Made by a program: the position numbers and the translations under genes
In this document: positions 11,601 through 24,367 of the stretch, piece by piece
Layout: each line of letters begins with the position of its first letter
Position numbering within the stretch: position 1 is the stretch's first letter
NCBI GenBank assembly: GCA_013350335.1
Contig: CM023540.1
Location: forward strand, 15,815,828-15,879,827
DNA length: 64,000 nt
Direction of reading: 5' to 3'
Source of the DNA: Chimonanthus salicifolius
Lineage: Eukaryota > Streptophyta > Magnoliopsida > Laurales > Calycanthaceae
The notes under the pieces: generated by a model
Seen by the model: the letters and a program-made list of their open reading frames with translations, nothing else
Databases searched by the model: none
What the model was told of the DNA's origin: nothing

Positions 11601-14600
11601 TGCCGTTCATCGGAACAAAACTATCCCTGCAGCACTAAATTCACGAACCAGGTCTCCCGATCCCCAATCGGGAATATTCCCAACAAACACCGAAAAGCTA
11701 TCGCACCACCACTCAACCATTCTCAATGCAAAAACTTCTTCACCGATCAGTGGGAGATCGGAGTTTCATTTTTCACCCCTGATAAACAATCCATTCATCT
11801 TTCCCACCATTTCAAGATCAAGCTATCAAGTAATGCCTTTACATCTTGAACTATGCTAGGAATCAAGGCATTCATGAGCATGAGCACTACATCCATGATT
11901 TGCCCGTCTTTGACACAAGCCCCATGAAAACCTACCCACCACTGGGTAGCTCAGCTGGTGGCCTCTCCCCTCGGGAAGGGAGAGGTCATGGGTTTGAGTC
12001 CCAGTGGCCCATACCCGGGGGCGTGGGTGCGATGGAGCTCCCCCCAGGAGTTTTAGGAGGGTTATTGCCAAGGCGTAAGTTGGGGTGAGTCTGAGGCTTC
12101 TCCTGGGTCTTCAAAAAAAAAAAAGCCCCATGAAAACCTTAGGGAGATTTCAATCAGCACCTTTGAGTACCTCATGACTGTACTAGATATATTCAAACCA
12201 ATCCCTCCTTTTGATTTTATAGTTGCAATAAGTATAAAAACGCCTCACAATGTAGTACCAAGTCATTTTTCATTTTAATCAATTCAACATCCCTAGCCTT
12301 CAATGCACTAAACTTACATTTTACATATTTTCTCTATTCCCATTAATTTCAAGCTGTTTGCCCTAAAGTTTTCCTCCACAATCCCAACCTACTATTTAGC
12401 TAAACTCTAAATGCAACGAAGACTTTTGGCACCACATAGTAAGCTCAATGATCCATATACCAAAGGTATTAATTGGAATATCTCCCAGGTTTTATTCAAA
12501 GAGCTCTAAATCTTGCTACCTAAGAACTGAATCATGGCATCCCCCCAAGTCCATGTCAATCACTGGAATGTATACATACATTTTCATATTCTATAATTTT
12601 AAAGCATTTTATGCTATTGTTTCATTTACTTTATTGAGTGAGGTCTTATACTTTACAAAATGAGGAAGTCCTTCAAGCATGTTAAATGCAGCATGACTGT
12701 ATCTCAAAGCTTTTTTTCTTAAGGTTTATTTCAGAAAGGTTATTACAATGAAATCTTGTCTTAAACTTCATCTTTTGAGTGTTATAATCTTGTTTTAATA
12801 TATAACCTTCCATCTTTTGAGTGTGTATCTTTCACTCTGTATTGTCTGTAATATCAGAGTTTATTAATGTAATTGGAAATAAGTTCTAAACCATACATCA
12901 TTTCTCGGGGAAAAGGCATATTTATCACCTAAACACAAACCCTTAAACAAACAATTGGACAAGAATAAATATGGATATTGCATTTTAATCATTATGAACC
13001 AAAGGCACCTGAATGGAAGGCAGCAAGAGACTGCTGTATCTAGGATCTCTACCAACCATCTGTACTACCTCTTGATCACTCTCCATTCCCATTGCTTTCA
13101 TGATCACCATAATAGGAATCTGCAAAACCCAAATGTTCAAGTAAAACAAACATTCTATAAGAAATCCCAAAAGAAAAGAATGTCCTCAACCAAATACCAA
13201 TTTAGTAAATTGATTGAGCTGTAAATATATCTTTTCTTTTTCCATAACAATAACTGTCTTGCTTTTGCGATCATGTGTGCTGCTGGTAACAGACGCTGTT
13301 ACACTATTCAAGGCAAAGAAACAATCAATAAAAAACTGATACAAAGCCAAAGCATTCAAAGCATGCAAGTACATTGTATGCATACTTATTAAATAATTCA
13401 AAGATTTCAACTGGAAAAGGAAAATGTGAATTGAAAAAAAAAAAGTCTTATCAAATCAAGTAGAAAAATGAATGAAATACAGCAATACAGGATTGAATAG
13501 TCCACGTATTTATTTATTTTGAAATGGTTAATATATTAGAAGAAACATAGGGGCATCAGAGGTGCACGAACAAAAAAGAGCAGCAAGACCAAAAAGGAAC
13601 ACACAACACAACGATACAAGAACACCACAATCCAGAAACAACCGCATTAATACCACTAGGAAAAAAGCTAAACTAAATCAACACATTCTTTCCAAACACG
13701 CAAGATGTCGGTCATGGAGATATTCCTAAAATTCACGAGAGACGAAGCCCAAGATGCACACTTAGCCAGGACTCTAGAAGAAACAGCTTTGGATGATTCA
13801 GCACAATCCTTAAAAATTCTATTATTACGTTCTCCCCATAAGATACACAGAATGGCATAGCAAGCCAAGCGCCAGAAGGAAGAGCATTTAGTGGAGACCG
13901 AATGCAATTCCCAAGCAAAGGATAAATTAGCCACCATAGAAGACATAACCCAATGCACACCGAACTTGTCTAGCACAGAACTCCACACTGCATAAGAGAA
14001 GGGACACAGAATAAGGAGATGATTCGTTTCTTCCAAGGCTTGGAGACAAAAAGGACAAGCACTAATAATGGTTTTTCCTCTTTTGGGCAAATTGTCTTGC
14101 GTCAGAATCTTATCCATGCCCGCAGCCCAAAGGAAGCAAATCGCACAGGGGAGCTTTGAAAGTCCCAATATCAGGATTGACAATAGCAGGTGTAGTCGTT
14201 CATGTAATATGTGAAGCCAATTAAAAGTAAGTAAATGATGAGACATGCAGATTTGAGCATTCATAGATCAATTTAAATTACCAAATGATACTCATATTGG
14301 GATGATAAACAGTAAACTGACCTAGCCAAACAAGGATAAACATCATTCTCAAGCATGAAAACTCTTTATCACTACAAAAATTAAGGGCTTGTTTGTGCGT
14401 CATAAAATTCATGGATAAAGAAATCCAAATTACCAATGATATTAATTACTTAGTTTGGTGTAACAAAAATCCATGAATTTCAAAATCTATAGAGATCTCA
14501 AATCCTTAAATTTTCCATCCTTACCTCTCCCTTGGGATTTTCAAATTAGGGATGAAATATTCATAAAAATCACTGCCCAAAAAAATGCCAAGTTACTCCT

Positions 14601-17600
14601 CACCCAATCAAACCACATTTGAATTCGTTAATGTGAAAAACAAAGATCGAAGAAAGCGCTAATTTGCCCCCCTACAAACCCATGTTAGACCCTTTATTTT
14701 CCAGGTCACTAGTCTCTCTCCAAACTGACAAGCATGCCAAATTGCCAATTGGTCTATGGTTATAAATGCCCATCGTGCATTGTAGGATCTCATGTATATC
14801 TAATTGAATTTTTCAAAACATTGTCAACAATTTTTAAATTTGTATTAAGACTCTTACTAATGAGAATTGATAAGAATATTAGTTCAAATAAGATGTTTTG
14901 TGCTACGGTAATACATATTATGAGTGTATGTATCTAACTGCACAAATGCCAATTATGTGATGTTTTAGAGTAATTTATTTGAGACATTTTTGAGGGTCAA
15001 GTTGCCATGGTTCTTTTTTATTTTATTTTTTCTTGTATGTGAATTTGTTAAATTCATTTCTAAATTTGAAGAATTCAAATTCTATTTAACAAGTGAGATG
15101 AAAAAAAAATCTACATACTTATTTGTTTTAGCTTGTTTTGAAGGTAAGCAATATACTTTCTACATTTATTTGTTTGCATTGTACTCCAAAATATTTTATT
15201 TTATTTATCATGCATACAATAGATTTTATTTATAATTAAAAATCAAAAAACCGTATTGTTGCACCAAACAAGAAACTTCTCACTAGTGAGGATTTTCAAT
15301 CCTCAAAATTAGTATCCTAGAATTTAAAATCATTAGAGATTAAAGATTTTGTGTACTTTACTTGTGCACAAACATGCCCTTAAAGTCACTAGATCAACCT
15401 TAAAAGTCAATATCCAAAATTAGAAATAAATGCCAATCCTATGCTAGGTCATGTCACAACATAGCTTAAAAGGATGCCCACATCAGGAATCAAGATCCAA
15501 GGGCCAAAGCATCATGCACAAACCTCTATATCCAAAACAAAAGGAAGCTTATCATCTTTAGAACACATGGTTTGTCAAGTGGATGCAGAAGAAGAAGGGG
15601 ACTCCATCAAGGATCTACTTGTCCTAGTCTAATGACTATCTTGAGATTATTCAAGATATGTACGAGAGTGCAACCACTAACGTTAGAACCGTTTAAGGAG
15701 AGAGACAACGGAGTTCCCTATTGGAGTAGGACTCCATCAAGGACCCACTTAAAGTCCATACTTATTTAAGACAATCATGTACTACTTAACATCAAAAATC
15801 CAAGATAAAACACCATGGTGTATGTTTTTTATAGATGATATAGTATTAATTAGCGTGACAAATAACCATAAATTCAAGGCTAGATTTGTGGAGGAGAACA
15901 CTGGAGTCAAATGGTTTGAAAATTAGTAAAGCTAAAACAGAATACATGGAATGTAACTTTAGTGAGTTAGACGATAATGAGGATATCCCAGTAAAAATAG
16001 AAAATGAGTTAGTTGCACATTGTGATAAGTTGAGATACTTGGGATCTATGGTAGAGTCCCAAGGAGGTTTCAAGTTAGATATAACGAGTAGGATAAGAGT
16101 GAGATAGGGCAAAATGTAGACAAGCTAGTGGGATCTTGTGTAATAAAATAGTTCCCCTCTACCTAAAATGACGATTTTATAAAACAGTAATTAGATTTGC
16201 AATGCTCTACGAAATAGAGTGTTCAACAATGAAAAAAAAGACAAATAGACAAAGTTAGCATAGTGGAGATATGTATGCTATATTGGATAAGTTGTTTAAC
16301 CCTAAAAGCTAGAGTTAGAAACAAACACATTAAAGATAGTTTAAAGATAGGTCCCATGGATGACAAATTGAAAGAAACTCGTTTTAGGTGATTTGTTCAT
16401 GCTAGTAGAAGACCAAACACAATCTCAGTGCATAAAGTTAAAAGGCAACGGATCAAAGACAGTAAGAGGAGAGGGCGACCTTTGAGAATATGGAGGAAAG
16501 GGATAAAAAAAAAAAAAGACATGTTATATTGTAGTTGACTGATGATATGATTTATGATAGGGTCAATTGGAGAAGTAGAACTCATAAAGCTGACCCCAGA
16601 GAGATGGGATACTAACTAATGATGATGATGCAAGAGAAGAAAGGAGTGTCTTCTTATTTAACACTTACATAGAAAAAACTTACCGTCCCTTTTTGTCGGT
16701 GTCAATTATAATTCGGTTCTTAGAAAGTTGTTCTTGAATCATAATCACCTGGAAAAAAAAAAAAAAGCAAGAGTCGTAGTTATCTCGGAAAAAGCATTTA
16801 GATCACATGACTAGTATGGGAAAAGTATAACCAATAAATGCTAAACCCTAAACCCATTCATAAAAGTTCAGCTAAAACTAATGAGCATGATAGATCCCAG
16901 TGGGCTTTTAAACCAAAGACTGAGCCCAGCCATTTAATAAACAGTATCAGTCTACATGATCGTGCCCGATCAATAAGAGAAATGCTTGACAAACTGCCCA
17001 ATTGAGGAGTCAAGCAAGGTCTCATGACTAGGGCTATGCATGGATACATAAAATTCATAAGACAACCCAAAAAGATGTGAAAGCATTGACAATGAAGATT
17101 AAGGGTGCAACTCAAGCAGGCAAGTTGGATATTAAGTAAATTCAGGCCGACACCCAAATTATAATTATTAGGGCCCGCGCTTAGACAAGGCCTATATGGG
17201 CTCTAATTATTTAAACTCGAACCCGGGTCCTAATAAATAAATAAGGGCCCAAATGGGCCTTCGAGCCTCCCATTTGAAAATCAACAACTACTAGTCTATA
17301 ATTAAGTCAAAATTCAATAATCACAATCCTTTTTTCAATAGGATAGGAGAGATCAGTTTTAAGTTGAAACATAGAATTATTGATTCAAAATCTAAGTTAT
17401 GGTTTTCAATTACCTTTTTTTTTTTTTCTTTTTTTTTTTAAGGTCCAAAAGTGTCCAGGCGTCGCACCCGACTAGTCCCCTGGGGTGTGTGAAAACCCCC
17501 CTATCCGCACACACCAGGTAATTCGATGGGACCTTACTCTATATATATTCCCATGGGAAGTGGCCCTTCATTGGGGCTCCCATGGTTTGAACCCAAGACC

Positions 17601-20600
17601 TCCCTCTAGAGATCTTGCTCCCAAACCACTGGGATAACCCCTTGGAGTTGGTTTTCAATTACTTATTATATATTGATTTTCCCCTTTTTACTTTAATTTT
17701 TATTGCCACATAAAAAAACAACCATATATACTGAAATTAGACTTGATGAGTTACAAATGGACCAAATTGTATCCAAAAGTCAATGTATAGACACTTGATC
17801 TTAATTGTCAAACGCTGCAAGCATCTTGAATTTAGGGGCGTTTGTTAATGGACTGGTACAATCAAGTGGCTATACATTGAATTTGAGATGAAATTTGATC
17901 TGTGTAACTCATCAATTAGTACAGATAGACTTTTTATATTATTCATAAAAAAAAAAAAGGAAATAGACAAAATGCAACCCATGCTATAACGAGGTAGATT
18001 TAATTCAAGTTTATTCTAGGTTCAGGTTTTGATCCGTAATTATTGGATATATGCGGAAAATTAGAGAGATTTAGAGAGAGTAACAGACAATTGATAGAGA
18101 GAGATAAGGGAAAACACAGATTTTTGGAAGAATCTTCTTCCTAGTTTCTTTCTTTTCTTCTTCTCCTTGTAAAACTTTGTACACAAACTCTCCCGGTGTG
18201 TTCCAGCTACCTGGAACCACCCTGTTACACAAAATAAAAGAGAAAAAATACTCGGAACTGCTTTGCAGTTTCCGTTTCAGTCAACTGATAGGTCGACTGA
18301 ATGTAGTCTCAGTGTTGGACAGTCGACTGTTAGTATCGACTGATACTTTCAGAGACTGATCTGTTTTTCTACACAGTCAACAGTCAATTGATGGTCAACA
18401 GATTTTTGACTGGCACTTTCAGAGACTGGTATGTTTTTCTACAGACAGTCAAAAGTCGACTGATGGTTGATTGATTGCCCACCGAAAGGACAGTCGTGTG
18501 TCATTCAACTAATGGTCGACTGACACTTTCAGAGACTAATTTGTCTGTGCAGATAGTCTAACAATCGTTGTGTCAGTCGACTAACACTCTATTGTGAGTG
18601 TTTTTCTGGGTCTTCTACACGGTGTTGTGCTGTGTTTTATAGCTGAAGATCCTCCTGGATCAGGTTTTTAGGTCAGGCTTTAGGGTCGGGTCGCATTCTA
18701 AGGACACTGGGCTCAAGATTTACTGAGTTATTTTGGGCTCTAACTGTTGAGCTCGAAAATGGGCCTAGGCCCAGGCTTGAGTAGACAAGAGTGCCATTTT
18801 CCCAGGTGGGACAGGGATGGCATGGGTTGGGGCCGACCCAACTTACACCCCTAATGACGAGGATGATGAAAACAACCATAACACAATGACAATCCACTAG
18901 GTAAGCTGACAACTTTGTTCCTAAAAACCATAATACATCACATAACAAAGATTAATCATAAGTTATACACCTTGATGCCCCTAATAAATTGCAATTATCC
19001 AATAATCATCCACTCCTTCCATAGCAGTTGCATCATCCCTTTCATTAGCAGATCTAGGAACAAGAGATACTTGAAAATCATTCCTACAAATATTTATCTA
19101 CTCAACCATATCAAAATATTTTAATTTTCAAAAAGAAAAACCATATCAAGCAATCAGTGAGGACATAGTACTCCCCCACCAAAGATGGGCAACAAGTAAA
19201 TGTGGAACTCAAAGTAAACAAAGTGCTTTTATAAAAATCAGTAGTCCTTATAACTACTCCAGAATATGAATGGAAATTGACAAAATCATAATGATCGTCT
19301 TCATGATCATTGTTATTGAAGATTCATCCCATTTATCTGGGCCGGCCAAAATAGCACATATAATAAACTCTAAAATATATTTCTTAATGACAACAATAAA
19401 TGCAAAACAGATAACAGTAAATTTGGACAATACATGATTTGCAATTTATAACAAACATATAAGGAAAAAAGTTTGTCTGGCCAATGCATCAAATAGGAAA
19501 CTATTATTAGTAATACAGAGTAACATTAAACTTGGTAGAGAAAAAAACCGTTAGTCAAATGTAGCAAATCAAAAAGAAACAGTTTGATTCAGACGAAATA
19601 AGCTAGGACCATCTTGACAAAAATGTTGAGAGATAGAACCATGGTCCCATGTGGCCCATAAGTGGATCCATCAGTCACCTAAAGAAAGCCACATTTTGTC
19701 ATTTTAATTCTATTTCTTAGACTACACTAGTTGTTACTTAGCAGTGGAGAATCTTGAACTTTTCATTTTAATTATGTGCTTGATGGTCCAAATTAAGCCA
19801 TTTAACATTAACTTGATGATCTATTTTTCGGGATTATAAAGGCTTGCGGTAAGTTAGACAAATTGTTTCATGCTTAGCCAGTTTGCCTTTAACTTTTAGT
19901 AATAAGAATCTCAAGCAGGCATTGGCATGAAGATTTTTGATCCACCACCCATGGTATAAAGGCATGTGGCTTAAGTCTAAGCATGTGGAATCTCATGTGA
20001 CAGAAGATATTTCCACTCAATTTTCTTGCAAAGATTAAAACTCTATATGCTTTCGCAACTCCACATCATGAGAAATTTCCTTGGATTGGAAGCTGCTTGG
20101 AGTAATGGTTGGACATGATATCCAGGATACATCTGAAGACATATTTCTGATTATTTTCCTTGCCATGAGGTACAATGCTGGAACTAAATTAGTATATCTG
20201 GTGGCTGTGAACCATATTTGGTCATCTATCATATATATCAAAACTTCCTACGAGGTAGTGTCGAGGATAACACTGCATAACCATTACAGCATTTTGATTA
20301 ATGGGCTAGATTTAGGCAAAAGTAACTTCCCAAAGGACAGTCAATACACTTTTTACCGTTTTGGGAGTAAAACACATGTTTGAACCTTAATTCATGTAGT
20401 ATGGATAGCTCTAAATGCAAGCAATCAACAACCAATGATACCTTTCCACATAATGGTCTTGCAACCCACTGACACCCCAATTTACTAGTCCACGTCATGC
20501 TCAACCAACTACCACAAGAATGAAATACAAGGATTTATGGACCCATTTAACTGTTGATCTTGGCTTTGAAAATGATAACTAGATGAATTCGATGAAGTTG

Positions 20601-23600
20601 ATCCTTTTTCTAGGTTTAAATTCATGCATAAGCCTTTCAACCCCATCCATCACTGTGCATTGCCATGCATCAAACCAGGCGACAACACTAGTGCCCTCCA
20701 TAGTAGTCAAGATGCAAGGTGCAATCAAAGCACCAAAGGGTCTTAGAGCCAAGGTGCAAGACACGTATGTAGGGAAGAGCCTAATTTTATTAAGCGCACT
20801 TACTTCGATATCCAAATAAAGTTTTAGATTCATGGATTGGTGTGTTTATTGCATCAATGTTAACAAATACTATGCCACTCCATTTGAAACACCAAATATA
20901 GTGCCATTGAGCTTACAAGAACATTCTATAAGTATGTCCTATATACATGCACAAGTATCTAATAATAATAACAATTTCTTTATATCAACCAAAATATATA
21001 GTAGCAATTAGGAGAAAGAATTTAAAAATGAGCTTATTATAAGAAAAAGTTTCAAAAAACAAAAACACCACACTTAAGTAAGGTAGAATAGCATTAGTAC
21101 TAAGTGAGGAAAAAAATGGATCTAGGCAAGGCACAAAATGGCTCTAGAGCCTACCAAAGGCCCAGGTGCAACTAATGCGCCCTTTGGCTACTCAGGTTCC
21201 CTCCTTGAACCCAACTAAAAACCCCAATTTCTCTCCAGTTTTTCTCCCTATTTCTCTTCCATGGGGCTGAAAATCCCAACCTACGATAATATTTCTCTCC
21301 TCTCCCATTGTCCCATGCAGCCAAAAACTTTAACCCTTTTTAGTTCAAAAATTGATAGCCTTAATCTTGCATATGGTGAAAATTTAGCCTAGTCACACTC
21401 AACAAGAAGAGCCTCATCCTCAATTCAAGATTAATTCTCATGTATAGAAAAAATCTCCTATTTGCAATGACTCTTCAAAATGTGTCAGGCACTCATGTTG
21501 GAGTGTTGGACACTTTTTTTGTGTCAAACTCTTCACAAATTCTTCTAGTACTATGTAAAATTGTTTTCCCAAATGTTAGAAAAAATATCACACCTTTCTC
21601 CTTCTGAAACCTAATTAAAATATTGATATGATTTTTGTTCTGGTTCTCACACTATGTTCCCTTTTGGGAATTTAGTCTTTCATCGCGAGGTAGGCTTTCG
21701 TATCACCGACAGGTCTTTCGCTCCTGTTATTGGTTCAACGGGTGCTACCAAATGATCGAACCGCTATAACGTAACATATCACCCTTCCCTTCCCGGTGCC
21801 GCTATTCTGTCATTGGGAATTGATCTCTTGCATCTCTCTCTTACTGCTTGGTTGAATCATTCTCTTTAAGCTCTTGCCTTTGAGCTCAGGCATGCCCTTT
21901 TCTCTCTTCTTTCTTCTATAATGGTCGATCAATTGTCCTTTCCTCTAGAATCTTTCCATTCCTAGAAAAACTTATGTTAATAAGGCTCAATAAGCCAATC
22001 TGGGTTAATATGTCAAAGCGGGAATCTGTACAACTGCTCGGGCAAGGCTCGCATCTCTCTTCTTTTCTGTTTAGCTCATTGATCATTGATCTAAACAGTT
22101 CTCCTTGCCAACAAGCAAGGACCGAGCACCAATGCGCGAAAGCTGTTGCTTGTTTGGTGAAGAGCGCTTCCTCTGGATTTCGTCGTGCTCACTTTCGCTT
22201 CTCAGGGTTAGGATCAAGGGAAAAGTCGAACTCACTTTTGCTTCCTTAAATAATATAATATTAATAATAATAGAGGAAGCACTCGGACCATGACTTTGTC
22301 CCCTACCTTGAATTCCACATGCTATGAATGTTTTTATCAGTATCATTTAGTTTGGGGTCTTCACTTCCACTGGTATTTCCAATAGGACAACCAAGACTGT
22401 CCATTGATTTACTTAGCCCACACCTGTCTTCTAACTCCTCGTTAGACAACATCGAATTGAACCACCATTTTCCCATTGAGCCTTCTTGCCCCCTATTTTT
22501 AAAAATACAATAAATTCATAGTCATTTGACGAAGACAAAAACCAAAACTAAACCCGCAGGTAGAGTCCATTAGATCCGACCTCCACTACATTCAGCAAAA
22601 TCTTATGCTGGACCATGCAAATGAACAACTGAAAGCATCTGAGCATGAACTTCGTGAAAAGCTTGATCATCTACAAGAATCTGCTCTTAGGCAAAAGTCC
22701 AGATGCCTCTGGCCTCGGGGATTCGAACTCATTCATCAAAACGAAACGGTTCATAACCGACAAATTATATGAAGTAACTAGTTGAAGTCCAGTGACGGAT
22801 TAGAACGAATGACCTGCCCTTGTGACAGGAATATCACATGCCTGTATTAATGCCCACATAACCGCTCGCACATTTCGAAATATTCCTAAGTTTCCAATCT
22901 TCGACCGTGGATATCTTCTAATAGGTTTTTTTTTTTTTTTTTTGAAAGATAACTTCATTACTCAAAAAGAGAATTATACAAAACCAAGGAAACCATAGCA
23001 AATAGGCAAACTAGCCCACCAACCAAGCGAAAACCCTTACAAATAAAACACCTCCCAAAAGATTACATAAAGTGATTTACAATTTTTGATGTCAAAGACA
23101 TACCCTAACGCGCCATATCGTCAACTATTGAGATTGAGGACCTGGGAACCCAAGAAACCAAAAAGCCAAAAGACGCAATAGCATGCAGAATCTATTCCAC
23201 TTTATCCAAGTCCAAGGGCACAAAATCCCGAAGCCCACATCTTATTTCATTTAAAAGAAATTTTAAATTTAAATTTATTTAAATACTATTTGAGTCCAAG
23301 TACTTTTTTTTTTTAGATTGTCTACATCTGACACTTCATACTGGTGATGGACTTGACACACATATCCATACCCATGCAACATGGACACCCTCTAACGAAC
23401 ACTTACCATTTTCTACATTTTTTCATTTTCAGCAATTTCCAAAAAAAATAGCATCTTCTTCATTTTTCTGCACCTTCTAATTATCAGATCATGTCAGGTG
23501 ATGATTAGTTATTTCAGTTAGTTACATTACAATTAGCAAGCCAACCAGACCCAAAACCCAACTGATCCATTGCCATCTCAGACCACGTAATATACTTCTA

Positions 23601-24332
23601 TACCATACAGCCTTTTTTCTAATTTTCCTTATGAATAAATTTTGCACCTGATCCCATTAGAAAAAAGAGAAAAGGAAAACAAAAGTGAGAATATCACCTT
23701 CTCAGTTCCTTTAACAATAAAGTATCCGCCAGGATCAAGAGGGCACTCACCTACAAAAGAGAGAGACAAAAAAGAGCATTTGCAAAACGAGAATAACATA
23801 TACAAATGGTCAAACAAGCATGCCAACAAAAGCCAAGCTACATAAGATGTCAAGAACAAACCCAGCCTGGCAAGTTCAGATTCATCCTTTCCACTTAAAA
23901 CACAGCGGCAACTCCTTAGCATAATTGGCAGCCGCCCAATTACAACACCTTTCTGCGATATACAAAAAAAATGTAATCAGCATTTTAAATACATGCATTT
24001 ATGGACAGTCAAAAAATGACCACCTTAGTCTCAACGCGTATAGGGTTCCCTTTCGTGTACTCTATATCAACTTTTATAGGAGCAGCATACCTGCCATTCA
24101 TGCCATATTGTTTGAATATGAGAATTTTGTTAAGTGTAAATACAAACACACACTTGAACATGGATCAACACACAAACAAATTTAAAAGAAGGGGGGGGAT
24201 GGGGGTGGAGGGGGGGGGAGAGGGGATATTACGTCATGTCAGAAAGACGGCACTCATGAGGTGTGATCTTCTCTTCGGAGAATTCAACTTGTCGTGATGG
24301 CCCTCCCACATAGATGTCAATAAACCTGAATT

Positions 24333-24367
<35 letters not shown>

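Larger units (their letters stand above)
5950..11850 (-). mobile_element. near full-length, inactive plant L1-type LINE
   Basis: Reading down the minus strand, the order is: an ORF1 with RRM-like and DUF4283 segments (about 11720-10847) plus a Ser-rich tail; endonuclease (10036-9071); reverse transcriptase (8706-7648); zf-RVT zinc-binding region (about 7644-6695); RNase H (6833 to about 6060); and a 3' end at a T-run (5954-5964 on +), its poly-A. It sits inside NRPC2 intron 10 in the same orientation as the gene. Stops or frameshifts separate every segment, the N-terminus of the endonuclease is missing, and the RT motif is YAED. No convincing target-site duplication was found. Confidence 0.9.

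Noticed and set aside
16835..16858. CTAAACCCTAAACCC, telomere-like
   Set aside because: Only two units; an interstitial telomere or regulatory role is not supported inside this intron.
22700..22870. GGGGATTCGAACTC resembling the T-arm of a tRNA
   Set aside because: No matching acceptor stem or D-arm at the right distance on either strand.
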